Below are positions 25,739 to 33,915 of a stretch of DNA of 64,000 nt, piece by piece; the first letter of the stretch is position 1, and every line of letters begins with the position of its first letter. The notes under the pieces are model-generated. The model did no database searches. It was not told where the DNA came from and worked only from the letters and a program-made list of their open reading frames with translations. The DNA comes from Roseibium album (GTDB taxonomy: Bacteria; Pseudomonadota; Alphaproteobacteria; Rhizobiales; Stappiaceae), in the NCBI RefSeq assembly GCF_001404515.1, contig NZ_CXWE01000002.1:186001-250000 (forward strand), in the 5' to 3' direction. Position numbers and translations under genes: made by a program.

Positions 25739-25766
25739 TTTACCGAAAAAGCAAGGGACACATATC

Positions 25767-26147
25767 GTGAAAAAACTCGCACTGCCGACACTCATGTCAG
25801 TCGGCGCAATGACCACGCAGGCCGCCGCAGCCGGAAGCGATCCGAGATGGTGGGTCTCACCGGGAGAAACCGACACCTACACCTGGGTCGGATTGATAAT
25901 CTTCCTGCTTGCGATATTCCTGGTGGTGCACCTTTATTCCCAGTTCGATCACTATGCGGAGCACCGCGCCAAGGGCACGCCGCTGCGCACCACTATCCCG
26001 ACGATGCTGACGGTTGCGCTGGCATATGAAATCATGCCGGCACTCGACCATTTCAGCATTCTGCTGCCAGCTGCACTCGTCATGACCGCCATTGCCCGAG
26101 ACTTCATGCTGTGGTGGCGGCCCGAAGATGCGGAGGCAGCACGATGA
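25767..26147 (+). CDS. Small inner-membrane protein, DUF3302-like partner of an HlyD adaptor
   Basis: 126 residues from GTG 25767 (KKLALPTLMSVG), preceded by AAGGGAC. A signal-like N-terminus ending in AAAAG is followed by hydrophobic segments WVGLIIFLLAIFLVVHLY and further ones at about 80-110. It overlaps the HlyD-type gene by four bases (ATGA). In enterobacteria, YibI/YiaW (DUF3302) and YibH/YiaV (HlyD) form the same small-membrane-protein plus adaptor pair, so a similar complex is inferred. Confidence 0.6.
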   Translation: MKKLALPTLMSVGAMTTQAAAAGSDPRWWVSPGETDTYTWVGLIIFLLAIFLVVHLYSQFDHYAEHRAKGTPLRTTIPTMLTVALAYEIMPALDHFSILLPAALVMTAIARDFMLWWRPEDAEAAR

Positions 26148-27358
26148 TCGAGATCCTCGTAACTTCATTCCCGTTTGTCTTGCGGGTGATGTATCTTCGT
26201 TGGCGTGGGATGCCCGTCACCCTTTACAACGTCCACCGGGCCCTGTTCCTGTGGTTCGTTCTGGCCCTGATCGTCTTCTTTGCCGTCTTTTACTACTACC
26301 CCAAGTCCTATACCGGCCTTGTGCCCTACCGCACTGTTCCGGTTGTTGCCGAAACCGGCGGCACCGTAACGGAGATCTTTGTCAAAGGTGGCGACCACGT
26401 GAAAGCGGGCGATCCGCTTTTTGCGATCGAAAATACGTCTGAACTCGCCAAGGTTGAATACAGCCAGCGCAAGGTGGACGAGGTTGACGCTGCCATCGAT
26501 GCGGCGCATCTGGAGGTCGAGACCGCCGCGGCGTCGCTTGCGGCTGCACGAGCTGCCTTGAAGCAGGCGGAACTAACACTCGCAGATCATCTCGAACTTC
26601 AGGCCCGGGGCTCGGCGGCCTATCAGCACAGCCAGATGGAGCGTGCAAAGTCACAACGCGACAGCCGCAAGGCAGAAGTTGATGCGGCGGCAAGCAGGTT
26701 GGCAACTGCCGAAATCCAGGAAACTGCAATCCTTCCGGCGCAGCTTGAAAGCGCCAGGGCTTCACTGAAACAGGCGCAGGTGGAGCTGGACAAGACCCGT
26801 GTGCATAGCTTTGTCGATGGAACTGTTGAACAGCTGGCGCTGAATGTGGGTGCCCGTGCCGCCCAGGCGGCAATGAGCCCGGCGATGATGATCGTCCCGG
26901 ATCGCAGCCGCAGGGAAAAGGCAAGAATCGTCGCCGGGTTTTCCCAGGTGTCACGCACCGAACTCTATGAAGGCATGGCTGCCGAAATAGCGTGCGAAAG
27001 CAACTTCAACATAGCGATGAAAAACACCGTCCTGCCGGCGCGTATCACACGGATACAGGAGCCGATCTCATCCGGTCAGATGGCCCCCACCGGCCGGCTG
27101 ATGGAACCCTCGGAACGCGCAAAACGCGGTCAGGTCGTGGCGCATCTGGATCTCGTGCACCCTGAGCACCAGGACCTCCTCGTCCCGGGAAGCGGGTGCA
27201 TCGTCCAGACCTATACCACTCACCTCAAGGGCCCTCTTGAGGGCAGCATGACGGCGCACGTGATCGAAGCACTCGGCATCATCAAGGCTGTCGGCCTGCG
27301 CATAAAGGCCTGGCTCGGTCTCGCATCCGGCATCGGCCTTGCGGGCTCAAGCCACTAG
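26144..27358 (+). CDS. HlyD/EmrA-family membrane fusion protein (YibH/YiaV-like)
   Basis: 404 residues from ATG 26144. Membrane anchor at about 33-52 (LFLWFVLALIVFFAVFYYY), then a biotinyl-lipoyl half-motif VPVVAETGGTVTEIFVKGGDHVKAGDPLF (about 64-92), a long alpha-helical hairpin (about 100-210), and a second lipoyl half, TRVHSFVDGTVEQLALNVG. It bridges an inner-membrane partner to the outer membrane or periplasm. No ABC or MFS pump is adjacent. The only partner is the small membrane protein just upstream. A strong terminator follows at 27391. Confidence 0.85.
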   Translation: MIEILVTSFPFVLRVMYLRWRGMPVTLYNVHRALFLWFVLALIVFFAVFYYYPKSYTGLVPYRTVPVVAETGGTVTEIFVKGGDHVKAGDPLFAIENTSELAKVEYSQRKVDEVDAAIDAAHLEVETAAASLAAARAALKQAELTLADHLELQARGSAAYQHSQMERAKSQRDSRKAEVDAAASRLATAEIQETAILPAQLESARASLKQAQVELDKTRVHSFVDGTVEQLALNVGARAAQAAMSPAMMIVPDRSRREKARIVAGFSQVSRTELYEGMAAEIACESNFNIAMKNTVLPARITRIQEPISSGQMAPTGRLMEPSERAKRGQVVAHLDLVHPEHQDLLVPGSGCIVQTYTTHLKGPLEGSMTAHVIEALGIIKAVGLRIKAWLGLASGIGLAGSSH

Positions 27359-27390
27359 ATCAGACCATATCTGGTTGGGTCTCAAATTCG

Positions 27391-27421
27391 ACTCCCGGTG
27401 CAACTTCCGGGAGTTTTTTTT
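27391..27421 (+). terminator. Strong Rho-independent terminator
   Basis: ACTCCCGG (27391-27398) pairs perfectly with CCGGGAGT (27407-27414) around an eight-base loop, followed by an uninterrupted T-tract to 27421. It ends the HlyD transcript. Confidence 0.9.
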
Positions 27422-27640
27422 GCTCTTGCCTCTGCTGGCGCTGGGCTGCAAACAGCTGCGTGATTAACCATAACTCTTTGACAGAAATGAATATTTTGAA
27501 AAATAAACTGAACTCTACAGCGTGATTGGATGACGCTGAAACTTGCTGTGAACATTTTGGCCAGAACAAAAAAACACATGGCCAGACGCCTAAAGAAGCA
27601 GCCCTGAAGTTCAACCATATTCCGCTTGTCAACAAACAAA

Positions 27641-27659
27641 CTGCCCTTTTGGGGGGCGG
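27641..27659 (+). promoter_or_regulatory. Leader element CTGCCCTT-GGGGGG-GG (copy 2)
   Basis: CTGCCCTTTTGGGGGGCGG, nearly the same as 25721-25738. It precedes AAGGAG (27669-27674) and the start of the first Arg-rich protein, so two nearby envelope gene groups may share a control element. Confidence 0.35.
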
Positions 27660-27681
27660 TGAACATCTAAGGAGCAGTCCC

Positions 27682-27906
27682 ATGAAAGTTAAAGCACTCA
27701 CCCTCGCAGCAATCGCCTTTTCGATCGGCTATGTCAGCGAAGTCAACCTTTCCTCCATACCGTCAGGCGCACCCGTTTCGTTTCAATTGAGCGAAGCCAA
27801 CGCACAAACAGCATCCCAGAATGCAGCACGCCGCACGTCCCGCCGGACGTCACGCCGCGTGAACCGGCGCCATGAAGCAGCAGAAAACGCAAACGAAAAC
27901 AACTGA
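27682..27906 (+). CDS. Small exported Arg-rich protein, copy 1
   Basis: 74 residues from ATG 27682, seven bases after AAGGAG. An N-terminal hydrophobic signal-like segment (LTLAAIAFSIGYV) leads to a probable cleavage after ANA (in SEANAQTASQ). The mature part is a short run of paired arginines (ARRTSRRTSRRVNRR) and an Asn/Glu-rich tail. It shares about two thirds of its first 63 residues with the next gene. Function unknown; the pattern suggests an envelope, nucleic-acid or polysaccharide-binding peptide. Confidence 0.7.
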   Translation: MKVKALTLAAIAFSIGYVSEVNLSSIPSGAPVSFQLSEANAQTASQNAARRTSRRTSRRVNRRHEAAENANENN

Positions 27907-28001
27907 ATTCTGACGCCCGTTGCTGGCATCGGACAACTATCTATCAGCCGCGCGTCCAAAACAGATCAGCATCGCGGCACCCAAATCAAAGGAATAGTGA
28001 A

Positions 28002-28301
28002 ATGAACACAAAAGCACTCACACTCGCAGCGGCAGCATTTTCAATCGGATATGTCGGAAACGTCGATCTGCCCTCTCCCCAGTCAACCGGATCCCTTTCA
28101 TTCAAGGTAGCCGACGCAAACGCCCAGACCGCTTCACAGAATACCGCCCGTCGCACAGCCCGCAGAACGTCTCGCAGGGTCAACCGGCGTCAGTCGATTT
28201 CAGGCTGCACACCTTACAACGCCTACTACAATTGCGGCGGCGTCTACTACCAGGCCGTGACGCAGGATGGAACCACTGTTTACGTGGTCGTCAAACCCTA
28301 G
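28002..28301 (+). CDS. Small exported Arg-rich protein, copy 2, with Tyr/Cys-rich tail
   Basis: 99 residues, ribosome site AAAGGAA before ATG. Signal segment LTLAAAAFSIGYV, the same ANAQTASQN linker and arginine run (ARRTARRTSRRVNRR) as copy 1, then an extra domain with two cysteines and aromatic repeats (GCTPYNAYYNCGGVYY) ending in VYVVVKP. The two genes are a tandem duplication that diverged after the arginine block. The Cys pair could form a disulfide in the periplasm. A terminator-like hairpin follows. Confidence 0.75.
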   Translation: MNTKALTLAAAAFSIGYVGNVDLPSPQSTGSLSFKVADANAQTASQNTARRTARRTSRRVNRRQSISGCTPYNAYYNCGGVYYQAVTQDGTTVYVVVKP

Positions 28302-28321
28302 TCAGCGGCAACAAATCATAT

Positions 28322-28365
28322 CGACTGATCTGCCGGAACCGGGGAACCGTTTCCGGCAGCAGTCG
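28322..28365 (+). terminator. Large hairpin after the Arg-rich genes
   Basis: CGACTG plus CTGCCGGAA (28322-28338) pair with TTCCGGCAG plus CAGTCG (28351-28365), with a two-base bulge. Only a short T-run follows, so it may be a weak terminator or an RNA-stabilising end. Confidence 0.55.
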
Positions 28366-28450
28366 TTTGGGAGACAGCTTGCACATAATCCCGACTTGCG
28401 AATTATCTAATTTAAGCCAGTAAGCAATGCGAGCCTTCGCGATCACCGGT

Positions 28451-29317
28451 TCAATCCGCCAGACCATCGCTTCGGGTATATTTTTCCGCATCGATATGGG
28501 CCTGGGTCACCCGGTTATGCACTTTTCTGGTACGTTCGACGCGGCCAATGAATCCCGGCTCCCGGGCATAGCCGAAAATCACCGTGTGGCGTTCGCCTTT
28601 GCCTTTGACAACACGGTGCAGCGAGAACCTGCCCTTGAAGATCTGAAGATCTCCCAATTCAAGCGACAAGTACTGGACACGATCGCTCTTGCCGTCCAGC
28701 ACGTCTTCCACTTCTTCATAACACTCATCTCCGGGCCGGCGTAGACCCGGTACATATTCAAAAGTGCCACCCTGGTCCGGCTTGCGCGTCAACAGGCTGA
28801 CGATAAACTCGTTGGTGTCGTAGTGCCATGCCAGCTGCTGGCCCTCTTTCATGACATTCACCACGACACCGGCAAGCGGATCGTCGAAAGTGAAAAGTTG
28901 CTCCTCTTCAAGGCTGTCTGCGATGAACCTCTGGAAGTGGGCGCTTCGGTAAAGCGACAGGCTGGGCCCGTATTCGGGAAACCGGTCCATGGCAACAAAG
29001 CCGTTGGTATTTTCCGAATATCGACGACGCGGATGGCTTGGGGGCAGCGACGGATCATCTTGCGTGAAATAGGGGTTGATGGAGGAGCTGGAAAAATGCG
29101 CCCCCGGAGCAATACCGGTCACCTCGGCATCGAACATTTTCAGGCAGTCCCGACGAATGAAACCATCGATCCGGGCACACCCTTGATTGCGTAGGGCAGC
29201 TCGCACTTCTGAAAGCCGTCGACCATAGGCGCTACTGTCGGGTTGATGGATTGGCCAGCGCTCCAGATCGACACAGGCAAGCGCTGCGATTGAAGGCGCA
29301 TCCTGATCATGCTTCAT
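28451..29317 (-). CDS. 2-oxoglutarate/Fe(II)-dependent oxygenase (ArpA-like)
   Basis: 288 residues. The facial triad is visible: H165 and D167 in AWHYDTNEF, H234 in FSLHRVV, with R243 a likely 2-oxoglutarate ligand. These enzymes hydroxylate or halogenate small molecules or amino acids using O2 and 2-oxoglutarate. The fold region about 100-255 is full length. It is divergent from a LysR regulator across 97 bp, the usual arrangement for a LysR-controlled single enzyme. The substrate cannot be inferred. Confidence 0.75.
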   Translation of the reverse strand: MKHDQDAPSIAALACVDLERWPIHQPDSSAYGRRLSEVRAALRNQGCARIDGFIRRDCLKMFDAEVTGIAPGAHFSSSSINPYFTQDDPSLPPSHPRRRYSENTNGFVAMDRFPEYGPSLSLYRSAHFQRFIADSLEEEQLFTFDDPLAGVVVNVMKEGQQLAWHYDTNEFIVSLLTRKPDQGGTFEYVPGLRRPGDECYEEVEDVLDGKSDRVQYLSLELGDLQIFKGRFSLHRVVKGKGERHTVIFGYAREPGFIGRVERTRKVHNRVTQAHIDAEKYTRSDGLAD

Positions 29318-29414
29318 GTCATTGTCCCTCGATAAGAATTAGTTAACAAGATGAATGACATTTCCAATTCCGCCGGTAAAATGGGTTCTGCATTCAAAAA
29401 CATAAGTCAAACTA

Positions 29415-30311
29415 ATGCATTTGTTAGACGTCACTCATTGGTCGCTCCTCTTCGCGCTAAAAGACCAGGAGACATTGTCAGCCGCTGCAATCGGTCTCGG
29501 AATTACGCAGTCGGCAGCGACCCAACGGCTGCAGGAAGCCGAAAGACGTTTGGGAGTTTCGCTCACACACAAAGTTGGCCGGACACTTGTTCTCACCGAA
29601 GCCGGGCGGATACTCGCGCAGGCAGCGGCCCAGACTCAGCCCATCCTGCTGCAGGCCGAAAACGATGCGATCTGGCAGGGAAAGCGGAATTCAAAAAGGC
29701 TGCGTGTGGCAATGAGCCAATTTGACCCGCCGGCGCTGGCTATGAACCTGATCGAAATGTGCCGGCGTGAGTTGCCGGATTTGTCGGCTGAAATCACACG
29801 CGTTTCAGCCGAGGGAATCGTTGCTGCCATCAGGGAGAAGACAGCTGACCTCGCATTGGTCCCGGGTAAACCGCGACTTCCCGGCCTGGCCTCCAGACCG
29901 GTTTTTTCCGACAAGCTTGTTGCCATCTTTTCGAAAGTCGACTTCTCGGGTGAGGCCATGCCTGTACGGCCTCAGAATTTCGCCGGAAAAACTTTTCTGA
30001 CATACGACCTCAGGCCGGAGCCAGGCTGGGAGTATGACAGCTTCTTCCAGCGAGGAAGATCCTTTCCCGCAGAAGCCGTAAAGATAGAATCCACGGAGCT
30101 CATCTGCAGACTTGTTTCACAAGGATCCGGTGCTTCCATACTTCCGGGCCTTTGCATCGGCCTGTCCGACTATGCGGACCGCCTTGCCGCCGCCGATCTC
30201 GACTGTGAACCGATCCGGTTCGACTGGCATTTGATCCATGCACAAGAGGTGCCGGAACACCTGCTGAACCGGATCGCTGAATATGCCACGCAGTGGCCGG
30301 CCGCGATTTGA
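29415..30311 (+). CDS. LysR-family regulator
   Basis: 298 residues. N-terminal helix-turn-helix (LSAAAIGLGITQSAATQRLQEAERRLGVSL, about 21-50), then the effector domain. It is divergent from the oxygenase gene, so it probably controls that gene and itself. The 97-bp spacer (29318-29414) is AT-rich, without an obvious long palindrome. Confidence 0.9.
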   Translation: MHLLDVTHWSLLFALKDQETLSAAAIGLGITQSAATQRLQEAERRLGVSLTHKVGRTLVLTEAGRILAQAAAQTQPILLQAENDAIWQGKRNSKRLRVAMSQFDPPALAMNLIEMCRRELPDLSAEITRVSAEGIVAAIREKTADLALVPGKPRLPGLASRPVFSDKLVAIFSKVDFSGEAMPVRPQNFAGKTFLTYDLRPEPGWEYDSFFQRGRSFPAEAVKIESTELICRLVSQGSGASILPGLCIGLSDYADRLAAADLDCEPIRFDWHLIHAQEVPEHLLNRIAEYATQWPAAI

Positions 30312-30518
30312 GGATAATATTTGGAAGAGTAGTTCCGTTTACAGCCAGGCCAGGACCGCGCGCGATTTAGATCAATTTTGTAGAATTCAACATTTAAATT
30401 AAGTATAAAACGAAAATAACTAAATATTTAAACGTCACATTTTAGACAAAGGACTGAAATTAAAAGCTGTCATCAGTTTCACAGGACGCAACTGATTCAT
30501 TTGCAATACGGGGGTCTT
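30312..30518. other. AT-rich region upstream of galE
   Basis: 207 bp with a marked drop in GC content (30360-30450). It presumably holds the galE promoter. No gene or clear operator is seen. Confidence 0.4.
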
Positions 30519-31550
30519 ATGACAGTTCTCATTACCGGCGGTGCCGGTTACATCGGATCGCATTGCTGCGTTGCCTTTCAGCAGGCCGGTTACGACATTG
30601 TTGTGCTTGACAATTTGTCCAACGCAAGCAGCGCCAGCCTTGAGCGTATCGCTGCGATCACCGGTCAGAAAATTGCGCATGAAATCGCCGACATCAGGGA
30701 TCAGGCTAGACTTGAGCAAATACTTAGGGACTATAACTGCACCGCAGTCGTCCATTTTGCGGGCCTGAAGGCTGTTGGTGAATCGACCAAGCTCCCGCTC
30801 GTCTATTATGAGAACAACGTCGTCGGCACGCACAGGCTGCTGTCTGCCATGGCCAATTGCGGCGTCAGGCAGATGATCTTTTCGTCTTCGGCGACAGTCT
30901 ATGGTGAGCCCCAGTTTCTTCCCCTCACCGAGGATCACCCCACCAGTGCCGTCAACCCTTACGGCCGGACCAAGCTTGTGATCGAAGACATGCTGCGCGA
31001 CGTCGCCGCCAGTGATCCTGCCTGGCGTTTCGGGATCCTGCGGTACTTCAATCCGGTCGGCGCGCATCACAGCGGCCAGATCGGCGAAAACCCTCTTGGG
31101 ATACCGAACAACCTGATGCCGTTCATCACCCAGGTTGCTGACGGGCGCCGGGAGAAACTGTCGGTTTTCGGCAACGACTACGACACCCGTGACGGAACAG
31201 GCGTGCGCGACTACATCCATGTCACCGATCTGGTCGAAGGACATCTGCGAGCCCATGAGGTTCTCGCATCAGGATCTGCTCCCTCCAACTGCTTTGCGGT
31301 CAATCTCGGCACCGGCAACGGTTACAGCGTTCTGGAAATGGTGAAGGCGTTCGAGCGCGCATCGAACAAGGAGATCCGTTTTTCCTTCGCCCCCCGGCGC
31401 GACGGCGATGTCGCGGAATGTTATGCAAACACGGACCAGGCCGAAAAACTGCTCGACTGGAAGGCTGAACACGACCTGGATGCCATGTGCCGCGACACCT
31501 GGAACTGGGTCTGCAAAAACCCCCGCGGCTACGAAACGACGGCGTCCTGA
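30519..31550 (+). CDS. galE: UDP-glucose 4-epimerase
   Basis: 343 residues from ATG 30519. The first in-frame ATG is at 30501, but the NAD-binding motif begins TVLITGGAGYIGSH right after 30519, and GGGGGT precedes it. SDR catalytic elements: SSSATVYG (Ser/Thr) and YGRTK near residue 153 (Tyr-x3-Lys). It interconverts UDP-glucose and UDP-galactose. About 3 kb away begins a large exopolysaccharide locus whose polymer may contain galactose, so a supply role is plausible. It converges on a LysR gene. Confidence 0.95.
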   Translation: MTVLITGGAGYIGSHCCVAFQQAGYDIVVLDNLSNASSASLERIAAITGQKIAHEIADIRDQARLEQILRDYNCTAVVHFAGLKAVGESTKLPLVYYENNVVGTHRLLSAMANCGVRQMIFSSSATVYGEPQFLPLTEDHPTSAVNPYGRTKLVIEDMLRDVAASDPAWRFGILRYFNPVGAHHSGQIGENPLGIPNNLMPFITQVADGRREKLSVFGNDYDTRDGTGVRDYIHVTDLVEGHLRAHEVLASGSAPSNCFAVNLGTGNGYSVLEMVKAFERASNKEIRFSFAPRRDGDVAECYANTDQAEKLLDWKAEHDLDAMCRDTWNWVCKNPRGYETTAS

Positions 31551-31700
31551 TCGAAGGTTTCGTTCGATCTGATAGGCGGTGCACCGGAAAGCACATGTCT
31601 TCGCACCACAATGATCGTGATTTGAAGGCAATCAGTTCAACAGGCACCTGGTGCAGATCGTATCTGTGACAGCGGCTCATCTGCGCCACTCATTTCCACG

Positions 31701-32573
31701 TCACACCGGGAGTGTGACACCCAACAGGTTGGCCAGGGCAGCCTCACGCTTCGCAAGCGTGCCATCGGTTGCTGTGGCCAAAACCAGCTTGCGCCGCAAA
31801 TGCTTTGGCGAAGGAACGGTTTGCACGGATCCGGATCGGTATCGTTGGACATCCGGCTCGGGAAGCAATGTAAAGCCGAGGCCCGCTGTAACGCATTCCA
31901 TGATCGCCTCGAGATTATCCAGCATCACCGTCTTGGCATTGCGTGGGCGATCATGGGTCGCCATCTCCGCGGCAATGAGCTTGCCAATTCCCGTATCAGG
32001 CATGAAATGGAAAAAGGAATGGCCCATCAGGAGGCCCTTCAGCCCATTGGCGAGAAGATCCTCGTGAGCCGCAAAGACAAGCGGTTCCTCGCGAATGATG
32101 CGTCCGGAAAGAGCGTCAGGCAAACCGTCGGCGTCTGTCACAACGGCAGCATCAATCTGACCGTTAACGACCTTCGTCTGCAGGGTTTTGGAAAGACCCG
32201 TCTCGAATTCGAAAGCCGCATGTGGCGCTTTGCGCTGGGCATTCTTGAGAAACTTGGGAAGCAATCGCACGGCTGCTGTCGTGACAAAGCCGATCCTGAA
32301 CCGCCCGACCAGCGTGTTGGTCGGCCGGCAGATCTCCAGCAGGCTTTCCTCGCGGCGCAGCAGCGGGATCGCCTCGGTCACGATGGACCGTCCTATCGGC
32401 GTCAATCTCGGTGGCCGGACCGACCGGTCGAACAGGTCAACTCCGAGCTCGGTTTCAAGCGCCTTTATCTGCATTGAAAGCGCTGAAAGCGTCATGTTGA
32501 GTTGCTCTGCCGTTCTGGCAAAGGAGCCAATCTTCGCGATTTTCACGAGACTTCTGAGCGATCGCGTCTGCAC
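31701..32573 (-). CDS. LysR-family regulator
   Basis: 290 residues. Helix-turn-helix in the first 60 (GSFARTAEQLNMTLSALSMQIKALETELGV). The effector domain covers the rest. A short hairpin GTCACAC-CGGGA-GTGTGAC (31700-31718) overlaps its stop codon. It is divergent (96 bp) from the acyl-CoA dehydrogenase homologue, its likely target. Confidence 0.9.
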   Translation of the reverse strand: MQTRSLRSLVKIAKIGSFARTAEQLNMTLSALSMQIKALETELGVDLFDRSVRPPRLTPIGRSIVTEAIPLLRREESLLEICRPTNTLVGRFRIGFVTTAAVRLLPKFLKNAQRKAPHAAFEFETGLSKTLQTKVVNGQIDAAVVTDADGLPDALSGRIIREEPLVFAAHEDLLANGLKGLLMGHSFFHFMPDTGIGKLIAAEMATHDRPRNAKTVMLDNLEAIMECVTAGLGFTLLPEPDVQRYRSGSVQTVPSPKHLRRKLVLATATDGTLAKREAALANLLGVTLPV

Positions 32574-32669
32574 AACTCAAACTTTCCTGTATTTGATATA
32601 CATTTTTATTCGATTGTCCTGAACTTTAGCAAGTGTATTCTCACGGAAACGTTATTGAAGGCTACTGTC

Positions 32670-33887
32670 ATGACGCATCCGCTGGTGACCATCGCGAACG
32701 AACTGTCTTCAGGCTTTGAAAAGCGCGCCGCCGGATGGGACAGGTCCCGCACATATTGCTGGCAGAATGTCAGCGAGCTGGCGCATGCAGGGATCATGGG
32801 AATGTCGATCCCGAAGGAATATGGCGGTCAGGGAGCAAGCTTTCTCGACGTCGCCATGGTGATTGAAGAGATAGCCAGGGCCTGCACACTGACTGCCCGA
32901 ATTGTCGTCGAAGGGAACATGGGCGGCATCAGCGCTGTCATGGGTTACGGCAGCGATGCGCAAAAGGCATTCTGTGCACCCCATGTGCTGGCAGGTGACA
33001 AACCTGCCATCTGCATAACGGAACCGGAAGCTGGAAGTGCCGCAACCGAAATGCGAACAACAGCGCGCAAAAAGGGAAGCAGGTTTGTTCTCAACGGGAC
33101 GAAGCACTGGATCACCGGTGGCGGCGTGTCGAAGCTGCATCTTGTCTTTGCCCGTGTGTTGGATGAGGCAGGCTGTGAGCAGGGCGTCGGCGCGTTCATC
33201 CTCTTCGCCGATCCTGCCAACGAGAATTCCCCCGCGGGTTTCAGCGTCGTCGGGCGCGAACACACGATGGGCCTCTGCGGCATGCCCGAGGCTGAGCTGC
33301 AGTTCGACAATGTTGAAATTGATGCAAAATGGCTGCTTCACCCGCCATCCGGCTTGAAGCACGGCTTTGCCGATCTCATGAACGCTTACAATTCGCAGCG
33401 CGTCGGTGCTGCAATGATTGCCGTTGGGGTTGCCGCCGGAGCGCTCGATCATGCCAAACGCCACTTGCTTGACCGGAAGCAGTTCGGGCGCCCACTCGCC
33501 GAATTCCAGGGGTTGCAGTGGATGCTCGCAGACATGGATACGCAGATACATGCCGCCCGCCTGCTTGTTCACGAAGCGGCGCGTTCCCGCGGTCCAAGCG
33601 GAAGTCGCTACCCGGACATGACGATGGCCGCACGCGCAAAGCTTTTTGCTTCTGAAATGGCAATCAAGGTGGTCAGCGACGCGCTTCAGATGTTCGGCGC
33701 ACGCGGTTACGGCGATCAGGAACCCCTGGAAAGGATGTACCGGGACGTGCGTATGTTCACCATCGGAGGTGGGACAACGCAAATCCTGCGCACGCAAATC
33801 GCAGGAAGCATCCTCGGCATGAAAACGCCCCAGACGCGTGATGGTTACACGCGCCTTTCGGAGACGATGCGCGACGCGGCGGAATAG
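32670..33887 (+). CDS. Acyl-CoA dehydrogenase-fold flavoprotein lacking the usual catalytic Glu
   Basis: 405 residues from ATG 32670; the frame extends upstream without support. The FAD/acyl-CoA fold is intact: ICITEPEAGSAA (residues 114-125), KHWITGGG (145-152), RKQFGRPL (269-276). The catalytic base of MCAD/SCAD (Glu of the EGT motif) is Gly367 here (IGGGTTQ), and the alternative position used by isovaleryl-CoA dehydrogenase is Gln243 (NSQRV). A Gln there and no EGT glutamate recalls 3-sulfinopropionyl-CoA desulfinase, from my memory of that family. So it may not dehydrogenate acyl-CoAs. LysR-controlled by position. Confidence 0.7.
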   Translation: MTHPLVTIANELSSGFEKRAAGWDRSRTYCWQNVSELAHAGIMGMSIPKEYGGQGASFLDVAMVIEEIARACTLTARIVVEGNMGGISAVMGYGSDAQKAFCAPHVLAGDKPAICITEPEAGSAATEMRTTARKKGSRFVLNGTKHWITGGGVSKLHLVFARVLDEAGCEQGVGAFILFADPANENSPAGFSVVGREHTMGLCGMPEAELQFDNVEIDAKWLLHPPSGLKHGFADLMNAYNSQRVGAAMIAVGVAAGALDHAKRHLLDRKQFGRPLAEFQGLQWMLADMDTQIHAARLLVHEAARSRGPSGSRYPDMTMAARAKLFASEMAIKVVSDALQMFGARGYGDQEPLERMYRDVRMFTIGGGTTQILRTQIAGSILGMKTPQTRDGYTRLSETMRDAAE

Positions 33888-33915
33888 CTGCCGCTCACCG
33901 ATGTCGCCAGATGAA

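Larger units (their letters stand above)
27359..27681. other. 323-bp intergenic region before the Arg-rich protein genes
   Basis: It contains the terminator of the HlyD operon (27391-27421), an AT-rich stretch around 27480-27520 and the element at 27641-27659. A plus-strand frame starting at 27526 runs into the small protein gene, but the start at 27682 is better supported. Confidence 0.5.

Noticed and set aside
31549..31569. GATCGAA-N7-TTCGATC at the end of galE as a terminator
   Set aside because: No T-tract follows and it lies over the stop codon. It could be chance, so it was not listed as a feature.
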